Origin: Cryptomeria japonica
Taxonomy: Eukaryota > Streptophyta > Pinopsida > Cupressales > Cupressaceae
Direction of reading: 5' to 3'
NCBI RefSeq assembly: GCF_030272615.1
Contig: NC_081409.1
Span: 872,088,379-872,152,378 of the forward strand
DNA length: 64,000 nt
In this document: positions 44,502 through 55,355 of the stretch, piece by piece
Layout: the number at the start of each line of letters is the position of its first letter
Position numbering within the stretch: the first letter of the stretch is position 1
The notes under the pieces: model-generated
Told to the model about the DNA's origin: nothing
The model's input: the letters and a program-made list of their open reading frames with translations, nothing else
Database searches by the model: none
Made by a program: the position numbers and the translations under genes

Positions 44502-45726
44502 TGTTGGCCATTTGGTGGAATTGATTAGTGTTGCATTGATGTTTTATCATTGATATCAACACTAATTGTTTGGATGCTTTACTGACACCCTTTTGGTCCT
44601 GGTAGGTTGAGTAGTTTTTTTGTTAACTTGGATCCGGCATGATTCGATTGATTCCGGTATAATCTAGTGATGGAATTGACTTGGTCATTATGCTTCTACT
44701 CATATTTGGTCAGTTAGTTTTGGTCTGGTGATTGGATGCTATCCTGCTTGCTATGAAGATTGGTTTCTAGTTTTGGTGAGGGTTTCACCAGTAGAGATTT
44801 TGGTAGAGATCTTTGATGCATTTCATAATTGGTGGTGGTGCAACTTCTGATGGAGTTTTGGGATTCTATTGGTGATCATGTTTGAGACTTGGAATTTAGA
44901 GATCATTAATGAAGCGTGTGGACCTATACTTGGTCCCAGTTGATCTAGGTTATAGACCGGCATTAATGTAACGTATGGATAGGACCTATTATTGTATTTT
45001 TGGGATGTCTTATGTGTTGGATATTATTTGTTTTGGTCTAAGACCAACATGGTTTGTAATTACGTAATTGGTTTATTGTTTGGTGGCCAACCTAATTTTT
45101 AATGGTTGAGGGTTTGTATAAATAAGATGTAAGATCTCATTGTAGATCATCATAATTATTGTAAGAGGTCATGGTCAAGGAATATAATGTGCAAATAATG
45201 TAATATCATTCAGGAAAAGGAGTTGGCCGATCATTGGAGATTCAATTACGTTTATAGAAGATGATATAGTCCTCTGATATTGAGCTTAACCTGAACTTTA
45301 CTTAGGCATAGGAGATGCTATCTTTTGCAATTCAACACTTCTCTGGATTGTAGTTTGGATTTGTATGTAGTCAGTGAGACTCCTTTTGTGATGAGCAGTG
45401 TGCTCTAGGATATTGGCCTTCCTGCAAGTGCAGGCCCCTTCATTATAATTCACATACTTACAACAGAAGTATTATCTGACTGTGGGTAGGCTTCCCACCA
45501 TGGTTTTTCCCTTTACCGATTTTTTCACGTACAAATATTTGTGTCGTGTGGATGGCTTTTATTTTGTGATTATTGTTTATGCTTAATTGGATTAACTGCT
45601 ATTTTGCTATTATTATTTTGGGTTCTGGTACTGTTGTTTTAAATTGCTAAAGATTTCGGTAATCTGTGACAGTTGATTCATCCCCCCCCCTCTAAGTTGT
45701 CTTCTGGTTATCTGAACTATCTAACA
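44502..45726 (+). repeat. Copia-2 5' LTR
   Basis: Begins TGTTGGCCATTTGGTGGAAT and ends CTATCTAACA. It has a TATA box (TATAAATA, 45117-45124) and a C9-10 run near 45682, and closes in AACA like the LTR at 1173-2014. Confidence 0.93.
45117..45124 (+). promoter_or_regulatory. TATA box of the Copia-2 LTR
   Basis: TATAAATA lies about 610 bases into the LTR and is conserved in the truncated 3' LTR at 51945-51952. It is the expected core promoter that sets the U3/R border; the transcription start was not determined. Confidence 0.6.
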
Positions 45727-45728
45727 AT

Positions 45729-45740
45729 TGGTATTAGAGC
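45729..45740 (+). promoter_or_regulatory. Copia-2 primer-binding site
   Basis: TGGTATTAGAGC, two bases after the LTR, is the initiator-Met-tRNA complement with one C-to-T change from the standard TGGTATCAGAGC. Confidence 0.85.
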
Positions 45741-45784
45741 TTTGGTCATCTCTGTAGAATGTCTAACCACTTGAGGAAGATCCT

Positions 45785-48700
45785 ATGGTGACTAATAGTT
45801 CAAGTTCATCCAGTTCTTCAAGAGATATTTTCCGAAGGGATATACCAAGGCATGAAGGAACAAACTATACAGTATGGAAGATTCGGTTGGAGACTCATCT
45901 AAGATGTCTTGGCAAGGAGATTTGGGAGATCACAAAGAATGGTGTCACACCCTATAATCGGGGATCTAGCAATCCTCCTCTGGAAAACCTGGACAAGGAG
46001 CTTGAGAATGATTGTAGAGCAAGATAAGCCCTCTTGTGTGCACTTTCTGATCAGAAAATTATGGGATTAATCGACAAATCATCTGCAAAGGCTATATGGG
46101 ATAAGTTGCAAACTCTTAATGAAGGTGACCCTACAATAAAGATTGCTAAACTTGATGGTTACCAGGTGAGATATGAAAACTTGAAGATGGAAGACTATGA
46201 AAGGATTACTACATTCATGGAAAGGGTAAATGAGATTGTTATGGGAATTCAATGTTGTGGTGGAACTTTGAGTGAAGATGAAATTGTTTCTAAAGTCTTG
46301 AGAGTCCTACCACCAACTTAAAAAATGAAGGCTACTTCTATTAATGAGTTGAGAACAATGGCTAATACATTTATCAACAAAGATACTCTGGTTGGGAAAC
46401 TATCTGCTTTTGAGCTTGAGGAATTTGGACCTTCTGGAGCTGTGAAGACTGAACCTGCTTTTCATGCATCTACATCTACAACCAATAAGCAAGATTGGAA
46501 ATATTTATATGCAAAAGAATTAGAAGACATGAAGAGAGAAGATGATGAGTTTGAACAACTTGAAGTACTATTTTCTAGAAGAGTACTAAAACGACCTGTA
46601 GGAAGTAAGTATGAAGGAAAAGCACCTTTTAAATGTTTTGCATGTAATAAGATTGGTCATTTTGCATCTAGATGTCCTGAAAGGAATTCAAGATTTGAAG
46701 AAGGATTTAAAAGATCATTTAAACCTAATACTAGATATCAAAACAAGTATAGATTCAAGAAAAATAGAGACAAATCATGCTACATAGCGGATGAGGAAGG
46801 CATTACTGATTTAGATGATGAACTGATAGAATATTCTGCTATGGATCTGATAGGAAAGAATGGGTATTCTTGGATATCAAGGAAGATGATCCAACACTGG
46901 AAGAGAATGTACCTGAGGAGAAGGCACTTGCTGCTAAAATTGATGATAAGGATAAATGGGTAATTGACAGTGATTGTTCACATCATATGACTGGAGATAG
47001 GGGAAAGTTTTTGTCTTTGCAAGAAATTGATGGTGGATTAGTTAGATTTGGAGATGACAAGGCATGTATGATCAAGGGAAAAGGAACTATATCATTGGAT
47101 GGTAAGAAAAATAATGACAATGTTTATTATATTGAAGGTTTGAAGCATAATATTTTGAGTGTAGGACAATTGGTAGATAATGAGTTTCAATTATAGTTCA
47201 AGGATGGAAAATGCAAAATCATTAACAGATCTAGATTGGAGATTGCAACCAATACATAGACAAAAGGTAACATATTTCATTTGAACTCCGGTGAGAAGAC
47301 ATGTTTGATTACACAGATTGATGAGAGTTGGTTATGGCATAAAAGGCCATGTCATGTGAATTTGATTGCATTGTGAAGATCAGTTCAACTAAGGCTATTA
47401 GAGATATACCTAAGATTATGAAGCCTTATAATCTGGTATGTAAAGAATGTCAAATGGGTAAATAGGTCAGAACCTCTTTTAGGAGTATACAAGATAAATC
47501 AAATGATGTTCTTGATCTTATTCATACTTATTTGTGTGGCCTTGCTAGAGTTAAAAGTTTTCATGGTGATAGATATTTCATGCTAATCATTGATGATTAT
47601 TATAGAATGATGTGGGTTACTTTTTTGAGAGAAAAATCTAAAGCATTTGAAAAGTTTAAAATCTTTAAGGCTAAAGTGGAAACTGAGACAGGATTAAAGA
47701 TGAAATGTTTGAGATCAAATCATGGTGGATAATTCACATCTAGTGAGTTTAATAAATTTTATGACAAGCATGGTATTAGAAGACAATTTTTCGCTCCTCG
47801 GACACCTCAGTAGAATGGAGTTGTGGAAAGGAAAAATAGATCTATCTTGGATTCTACTAGAACAATGATGATGGAAGTCGATCTACCTCATATCTACTGG
47901 AGAGATGTAGTTAGTACAATGGCTTACACATTCAACATAGTACATAGCAAAGGAGAAACCAATAAGACACCTTATGAATTATGGTTTGGCAATAAAAATA
48001 CAGTTAAGTATTTCAAATATTTTGGTAGAAAATGTTATATCAAGAGAGATGATACTATTGGGAAATTTGATCCTAGAAGTGATGAGGGCATATCTCTTGG
48101 TTATTCTAATGAAATCAAAGCATATAGATGTTATAACAAGAGATTGCAGAAAATAGTGGAGAGTGCTAATGTCAAAGTAGATGAGCTCAACAAAAGTCAA
48201 ATCAGAATTTATGAGAAGGAACCGGTAGTGAAAATGATTATATTTGAACCGGTAGCACCTTTACCAAAATAGAGAGTTGAACCAGCTAATCCGGCAACAT
48301 TAGATTATTCTATAGTAACTGAAGAACAGGGAAGAGGAATAGAGGGTCAGAAGACTCCCAGGTATGTGAGATTGAATCATTCTGAAGATCAAATCATTAG
48401 GGCTAAACAAAATGGATTGATGTGAAGAAGAAGACTGACAGTTAATGAGCTATCTTTAATTTCACAAGTTGAACCGGCATCAGTAATTGAGGCATGGAAA
48501 GATGAATTTTGGTTAAAAGCTATGGAAGAATAATTATATGAGATTGAAAAAAATAAGACATGGACTCTGGTTCCTCGGCCTAAAAATAAAAATGTTATTA
48601 GAACTACATGGGTTTTTAGGAACAAATTGAATGAAGATGGTAAAGTTATAAGGAATAAGGCTAGATTGGTTTGTAAAGGATATTCTTAGGAGGAAGGAAT

Positions 48701-50010
48701 TGATTATGGAGAAAATTTTGCACCGGTAGCTAGGATTGAAGCTGTAAGATTATTTCTTGCTTATGTTGCTTATAAAAAATACAAGGTTTATCAGATGGAT
48801 GTTAAATGTGAATTCTTGAATGGGGATCTTGATGACAAAACTTATATTGAGCAACCTGATGGTTTTTAACTATCAGATGACACTGATATGGTTTCTAGGT
48901 TAAGGAAAGTTTTATGTGGATTGAAACAAGCACCTAGAGCTTGGTATGCAAGGTTGGATAAATATCTTTTGAAGCTTGGTTTTACTAAGGGCAGTGCTGA
49001 GAGTAATTTATATTATAAAATCATTGGTGATGATATACTGATTGTTGAAGTATTTGTTGATGACTTTATTTTTGGAGGTGAAGATAAATTATGCATAGAA
49101 TTTTCTAAGAACATGGAAAAAGAATTTGAGATGTCTATGATTGGTGAGATGAAATTTTTCTTAGGTTTGTAGATTACTCAGATGGATAAAGATATTTTTT
49201 ATCTGTCAAACTAAATATGCTAAGGAATTGTTGAAGAAATTTGGTGTGGGAGATTCTAAACTGGTAAGTACACCTATGGTTACAAGTGATAAATTGACAA
49301 GGAAAGATGTTTATGCACCGATAAATCCTACAAGATACAAATCTATGATTAGAGGTCTACTTTATTTAACTCAAACTAGGCCTGACATTATGAATGTTGC
49401 TTGTATTATTTCAAGATTTTAGAGTTCAATCCTAGATAAAATCATGAGATGGCAGTGAAAAGGATTTTTAGATACTTGCAAGGTACATCAGAATATGGTT
49501 TATGGTATCCTAAGGAATGATAACTTTACTTTTTGTGCATATACAAATGCTGATTGGGCTAGAGATGTTGATGACTAGTAAAGTACTTCTGGTGGAGCTT
49601 TCTTTCTTGGAAAGAAGTTGGTTTCATGGATCAACAAGAAATAGTCATGTACTTCTTTATCTACTGCTAAAGCTGTGTATGTTGCTACTGCTACTAATTG
49701 TACACAAGTTCTATGGATGAAGCAAATGTTGAAGGATATAAAGGTGGATTGTGATGCACCGATAGTTATTCATTGTGATAACTCTACTGCTATTGATATA
49801 TCAAAGAATCTGGTATTTCATTCTAAGACAAAACACATATCTATCAAGTATAATTATTTGAAGGAGAAGGTGGAAGCAAATGAAGTTAAACTGGTTTATG
49901 TGAACACTAAAGAAGAGATTGCATATATTTTCACTAAACCTCTATCCAAGGAATCATTTGAGTACTTGAGAGACAGATTAGGGGTTTCTGCCCCTCCGAC
50001 ATTGACTTAA
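45785..50010 (+). pseudogene. Copia-2 gag-pol polyprotein (stops and frameshifts)
   Basis: Gag begins near 45785 and has an intact zinc knuckle, CFACNKIGHFASRCP (about 46640). Frameshifts occur near 46860, 47372 and 49200, with two compensating shifts between 49420 and 49520. Protease shows WVIDSDCSHHMTG (Asp in place of the catalytic Gly). Integrase has DDYYRMMWVTF and a stop inside the GGEF motif (TAA 47732) and inside TPQ-stop-NG (TAG 47811). RT has [28 protein letters not shown] and FVDDFIFGG. RNase H has TNADWARDVDD and HCDNSTAI. Most stops fit CAG or CGA as origin, but the stops at 47732 and 48532 fall where Glu is expected and so are not C-to-T. It is more decayed than Copia-1. Confidence 0.9.
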
Positions 50011-51330
50011 TTGATGCGGTTTGGCATCGGTCCGGTATGCATTATCAAAGATACTATTCATTTTGACACTAATGGGCAAAAACACAAAACTATGTCACAT
50101 TTTAGGCCAACTTATAAGCACAAGTGAATTTAAGTAATTCTAACTAATATTTAATTTTAGTCAAAAAATGGTCTATATTGATCCATTATAGCTAAGTTAT
50201 ATATGGGCCACAACTTTTCCAATTGGAAATGTATACTAGATGTATATTTTATACCAGTTTGGGTCTAATTACCAAAAACAATAAAAAATCAATGTTTCAA
50301 CATCTCCTACTCTCACAATAATACTTTTTTTGAAATGTAAAAATACCCTTTAATAGATCTATAAGTGAATTTTCTAAAATATATATCTTTTAATATTTTA
50401 ATTAGTTTTTATATTTTATATTATATTTTTATTTAAAGTAGGTCATCAACACTAAAGTATGAGTTTGATTATCTTGTAAAGGAAAAATACTAAAATTTAT
50501 TTAATTTTTTTTTTTTTAAAATGATGTAGTAGAGAAAAGAAAGTATGTCAAGATGATATAATTCTTTTCTAATTTGGATAAATAGTTAAGAAAAAAAGTG
50601 GTGGAAATTGGAAAGATTTATATTTAAACACACAACTTTTCAAATTTATTGAAAAACATATATTTATAAAAAATAATAAAAAATATATCCATGCACTAAA
50701 GTTTCAAGTTATCAATATACATATAAAAATTGAAGAAAAATGGTAAAATTGAATAAATAAAGTGTGGTGGCTTGTGTAACTTCAATTTTAGCATTTTATC
50801 AGCAACTAAATTATAGTGTTTACTTTATAAAAAACCACATTCAAATAATTTCTTAAATTTTTCTTAAAATTAAAAACATAAAATAGACAAAAGAATATAA
50901 ATTTTATTAGTTTATATCATTTCAAAATTCAAAATATATATTTCACTTTCTATTAATTTAATTTAAAAAGTTGAATCAGGATTTACCATTTCATTTATAA
51001 AAGTGTGACACGACTTTGTACTTTTACTCTGTCAATGTGGGTTGCTATTGCTCAGAGGGAGTAGTCATCTTTGAGATTCAAAGGTTTATGTTTTTGCTTT
51101 GATATTTATGTCAAATTTATAGTGTTGATGTCAAAAGGGGAGACATAATGATGTGAAAAATAAATTCAGAACTCTACAAAGATATTATTCAAAGAGGGAG
51201 AGACATTGATATTCAAAGCTATATGCAGGAGATTGTTGGTTGTCTTCCACACGGGGAGACTTGTTTGACATTTCATGGTACTTAGATGTTTTTCACATCT
51301 AGTGTTGCCATCAATGAATAAGGGGGATAT
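50011..51330 (+). other. Copia-2 3' noncoding region with several purine runs
   Basis: From 50011 to about 51000 the sequence is AT-rich with no gene seen. From about 51055 to 51330 there are five G-rich purine runs (near 51058, 51136, 51196, 51255 and 51320). The last, AATAAGGGGGATAT, abuts the LTR and is the presumptive polypurine tract. The layout parallels the 3' leaders of the other two Copia-type elements. Confidence 0.6.
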
Positions 51331-52216
51331 TGTTGGCTATTTGGTGGAATTGATTATGTGTTGCATTGATATTTTGTCATTGATGTCAGCACTAGTTGTT
51401 TGGATGCTTTAACAACACCCTTTTGGTCCCGATAGGTTGAGTTTTTTTTCGTTGACTTGGATCTGGCATGATCCGATTGACTCTGGTACAATCTGGTGAT
51501 GGAATTGACTTGTTCATAATGAATATACTCATATTTGGTCAGTTGGTTTTGGTCCGGTGATTGGATGCTATCTGCTTGCTATGAAGATTGGTTTCTGGTT
51601 CCAGCAAGGGTTTCACCGCTAGAGATTTTGGTGGAGATCTTTGATACATTGCATAATTGGTGATGGAACAACTTTTGATGGAGTTTCAAGATGTTGTTGG
51701 TGATCATATTTGAGACTTGGCGTTTGGAGATCATTACTAAAGCGTGTGGACCTATACTTGGTCCCAGTTGATCTAGGTTACAGACCGACATTAATGTACC
51801 ATGTGGATAGGACCTATTGTTGTATTTTGGGGATGTCTTATGTGTTGGATATTATTTGTTTGGGTCTAAGACTAACATGGTTTGTAATTATGTAATTGGT
51901 TTATTGTTTGGTGCCTGACCTGATTGTTTATGGTCGAGAGTTTGTATAAATAAGATGTAAGATCTCATTATAGATCATCATTATTGTAGGAGGTCATGGT
52001 CAAGGAATGTAATGTGCAAATAACGTAATATCATTTAGGTAGAGGATTTGGTCGATCATTGGAGATCGAATTGGGTTCTATAGAAGAGGATTTAGTCCTC
52101 CGGTATTGAGCTTAACCGGAGCTGTACTTCGGCATAGGAGATGCTATCTTTTTCAACACTTCTCCAGATTGTAGTCTGGATTTGTATGTAGTCAGTGAGA
52201 CTCCTTTTGTGATGAG
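51331..52216 (+). repeat. Copia-2 3' LTR, truncated
   Basis: Begins TGTTGGCTATTTGGTGGAAT and is collinear with the 5' LTR until GATGAG at 52216, where the sequence changes abruptly to GGTTAGTGCAGGATCAAGG. The break marks a later insertion or a deletion. Confidence 0.93.
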
Positions 52217-52790
52217 GGTTAGTGCAGGATCAAGGGGGGCCAAAAAGTGGCGATGTGAAAAAAATAGCCTTCCTCACTCAACTAAAAATGCGAAAATCCA
52301 TGTTGACTTTTTGCTTGGCCTGGGTGTCAATACACCTTGGCTTGGTAATTACCTATGCAAATCGGATATCCGATTTTTATTTGTAATTTTAATTTAAAAT
52401 ATATATTAAATGTTACGTATTATATTATATATAACATAATATAATATTATATTATATTATATTATAATATAATATAACATAATATTGTATTATATAATAT
52501 AATATTATATTATATTATATTATATTATATTATAATATATATAATATAATACAATACGTATTATATAATATAATAATATATTATATATGTTATTTAAAAA
52601 TAATTTAAGTGTTGAAATTGGATATCCGATAAAATTGGATATCCGATTTTCTGAGACTTTTATATTTAGATAGCAATAGTCCTGTGAGTCATTTTTAACT
52701 CACGGGTCACGCGAATTTGTCAAAATCTGATATCCGCTCCATCCGATATCCGGTTTTTTGACAAAAAATTGCTACAAAATTGATTTAGAG
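52217..52790. repeat. GGATATCC palindromes and AT microsatellite
   Basis: The word ATCGGATATCCGAT or a near copy occurs at about 52360, 52618, 52636 and 52747, with a variant TGATATCCGCTCC at 52729. Between them, 52400-52590 is a degenerate TATTATATTATAATATAAT array. The cluster resembles the subterminal repeats of DNA transposons, but no terminal inverted repeat or target duplication was identified. The stretch may hold the promoter of the gene that follows. Confidence 0.5.
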
Positions 52791-52964
52791 GTAAGAATTT
52801 TGTCATTTTGAATCATTTTCATTCATTTTTTGTATTTTTTGTGAATGTTTATTTGATTTTTCATTGAAAATATGGTTTTTTTTCATGAAAACTAGGTTTG
52901 TTTTAAATCAAATACCTAATTGTTTAAATTTGTTAACTAAATTTAATTGTTTACATTCAATTAG
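52791..52964 (+). other. Possible 5' UTR intron
   Basis: GTAAGAATTT at 52791 after TTTAGAG is a strong donor, and TTACATTCAATTAG ending at 52964 is an acceptor eight bases before the ATG. It is consistent with the downstream gene having a spliced leader. Confidence 0.4.
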
Positions 52965-52971
52965 GTTAAAA

Positions 52972-54896
52972 ATGGGAGATAACAATGAAAACACTGACCA
53001 ACCACAACTGCAACAACCAAACCCTCATTTGCCAAAGCCCCCCTCAATTCAAGATTTGAATGCACAAAATTTGAATGAATTGAGGGGGATTACAGAAGTA
53101 TATCATAGGATCCCTCGTCTAAACCCATTGTTTGATCCTCTCACATTGATCATAAAAAGTATGGAAACCATGACTGAGGAGCACGATGCTACCCTTTTGT
53201 GGTGAGATTCTATGAAGGAAAAACATGCAGATGGCTTGTCATATAAAGATATCAAGGATCTTGAGATATCCAAAGCCGAAATCGCCTCATTGTTTGTCAA
53301 TCCCCGTACTGGTCAGCCTGTAGATCCCAAAAAAACAAAAATTTCTATCAAATGGTGCACAAATGATGGGATTGTGAAAAACTTTTGGGATCGTTGGTGG
53401 ATGGTTTTCGACAAACTACCCATCAACAATCTTGATATCCCCTTCTATTTCATAAAAAAATTGTATGCTGAGTTTGTTTTACAGAAACATGTGAACTACT
53501 TTGACATCTAACCTTTCTAGGGTGTAGGTTTAGGTATGCCCCAAAATAAACCTGGGGTAGTCAAAGTAGTCTAGGGCCCATATGTCCCCCCTCCTCCTGT
53601 TGATCCCCCACTTGTAGTTCAGCATCCTGATATCATTTGTGAGGTGGCTTCACAGACCATATCGGCTATTCACTCTTTGAGTAGCCTTTTGGTTTCTTAG
53701 GCTGCGTCAATAGCTTGACCTACTTTTGATGGTAGCAGTGCATCAGGTGGTGCTGACATGTCATCCTCGGCTCCACACACATGCATGCCACATAGTTGTG
53801 TCATGTGTGGGCACGTATGCTTGGGTCCAGTTGGACAGCCTGTTGATCCTGCTGTGGACAGTGCAGATTATGAAGTGCATGAGATGCATGATGCACCAAA
53901 GGTTATTACATAGACTAGAGGATACCCTAGGGAGTCCTCACATGCTAGAGGCGAGGAGGCACCATCATCATACATTGATGATGTATTGGTAAGATTTGTG
54001 TTTTCACATTTCATGTTATATTTTAATTAAATATTTATAGATTAGATAATAGTAAGTACTAATTTTTATTTACATGGTCTATTTAATAGTTGATGATCAA
54101 GGATAAGTTGAGACAAATTCAGGAGGGCACCTTGTCGGCCATTTCATTTGGCCTTGATAGCTTGACGGTACATATATTATTGCACCTAGTCATTTGTATT
54201 TTATTGTACATACATGCTCATCATTTATATTTGTATTAATTAGATTATGTAGTAACTTGCATGTATATCTTATTGTACTCTTGTAGGGCACAAGTAGCAC
54301 GAGTGTGGTGCAGTGTGATCTAGGATCTGGTAGTGCAATTGGAGACAAGGGAAAGGTAATTGAATGTAAATATGATTGAATGAATAGTTTAAATAACGTA
54401 TAGTGATTATACATGTCTAGAAATAGATTGATAGTTTCATATACTTGTTGTGTATATATACAGAGAATCCTTGGCTTCACATCCTTGATGACTACACCCA
54501 GTATACCTGAAGAAGAAGAAGAGATGCCTCGAGTAGATGTGTGTTTATTTTATTTTTTGATTAGTAGATATAATTTGTTATTATCAGTGACAATTATATG
54601 CTAACTTGTATCAATGTCATGTTTCTAAACATATGTAGGTTGTTTATGAAAATATTCAAAACATACCTCCTCTACCGAAGACATACATCAAGAGTCCTGC
54701 AAAGCTGAAGAGAAAACGTGGAGATGAGGTAAACATGAATAGTTCAATTAAATAGTTCATTTTTATATTAACTTTTTGAATGTGAATTATATAATATAAC
54801 TAATATTAATCATGGTTTGTTTTTCTTGTACAGGATCCTTTAGAGCCGAGCAGTGCGGCAAAGAGGATTGATTTTGATGATCCATCAGTAGCTTAG
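52972..54896 (+). pseudogene. Six-exon unrecognised gene, stops only in exon 1
   Basis: Exons by reading: 52972-53988, 54090-54167, 54287-54355, 54464-54538, 54639-54728, 54834-54896. All junctions are GT-AG and every exon is a multiple of three, so all introns are phase 0. The product would be 463 residues: a Gln/Pro-rich N-terminus (MGDNNENTDQPQLQQ), an aromatic domain with IKWCTNDGIVKNFWDRWWMV, a Pro-rich linker, a poly-Glu segment, and a basic C-terminus (PAKLKRKRGDE, a likely nuclear signal). Exon 1 carries seven stops: TGA 53203, TAA 53509, TAG 53518, TAG 53572, TAG 53698, TGA 53716 and TAG 53911. All fit C-to-T at CGA, CAA or CAG, with no frameshift. I do not recognise the family. It may be a transposon-encoded DNA-binding protein or a captured gene. 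Confidence 0.6.
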
Positions 54897-55165
54897 GATG
54901 TTATAGATAGTTTTGGGATGCTTACATGTCTAATTGGCATGTATATTTTGTATATGGACATACATTCACGTATTTAGACATACATTTTGTTTCAGTTGGT
55001 GTTTATGCCATATTTGTGTATGGACATACATTTGTAATCATTTAATATTTTTATATATACAAAAGTTGATATTCGATCATATAAATTGTTGCTCATCTAT
55101 GTGTGGTGTTATCATGGAAATATTTAATCTTCATTCCAATAATTAACAATAGTTAATAATGGCTA
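54897..55165. other. 3' flank with TATGGACATACATT repeats
   Basis: Noncoding. The phrase TATGGACATACAT or TTTAGACATACATT occurs three times between 54953 and 55032. It is probably the 3' UTR and downstream region of the six-exon gene. No gene was seen. Confidence 0.4.
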
Positions 55166-55355
55166 TTTAATGAACAATACAATTCATTTCATTTCATCGT
55201 AAGTGTTGTTTTTATAATGAACAATATAATTCATTTAATGAACAATACAATACAATTTATTTAATGAACAATACAATTCATTTAATCAACAATACAATAA
55301 AATTCATTCAATGAATAATACAATTCATAAAAAATATAATTCATTTAATGAACAA
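55166..55355. repeat. Short tandem repeat, AATGAACAATACAATTCATT
   Basis: About seven imperfect copies of a ~20-base unit (TTTAATGAACAATACAATTCA) lie directly against the 359-bp satellite; the last copy runs into CAATACCCTACACATGCTCC, the first satellite word. Confidence 0.75.

Larger units (their letters stand above)
44502..52216 (+). mobile_element. Copia-2: LTR retrotransposon, 3' LTR truncated
   Basis: The 5' LTR (44502-45726), primer site, gag-pol (45785-50010), a long 3' noncoding region and the first 886 bases of the 3' LTR (51331-52216) are present. Similarity between the LTRs stops at GTGATGAG (45395 and 52216); the remaining ~330 bases of the 3' LTR are not in the window. The target duplication therefore cannot be tested; the left flank is ATGTG. 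It is inserted in the LTR of the relic gypsy element and belongs to a different family from Copia-1, with different LTRs but the same type of primer site. Confidence 0.9.

Noticed and set aside
52217-55165. Helitron carrying a captured gene
   Set aside because: No 5' TC end, and no 3' hairpin with CTRR terminus or Rep/helicase motif was seen, so the class is left open.
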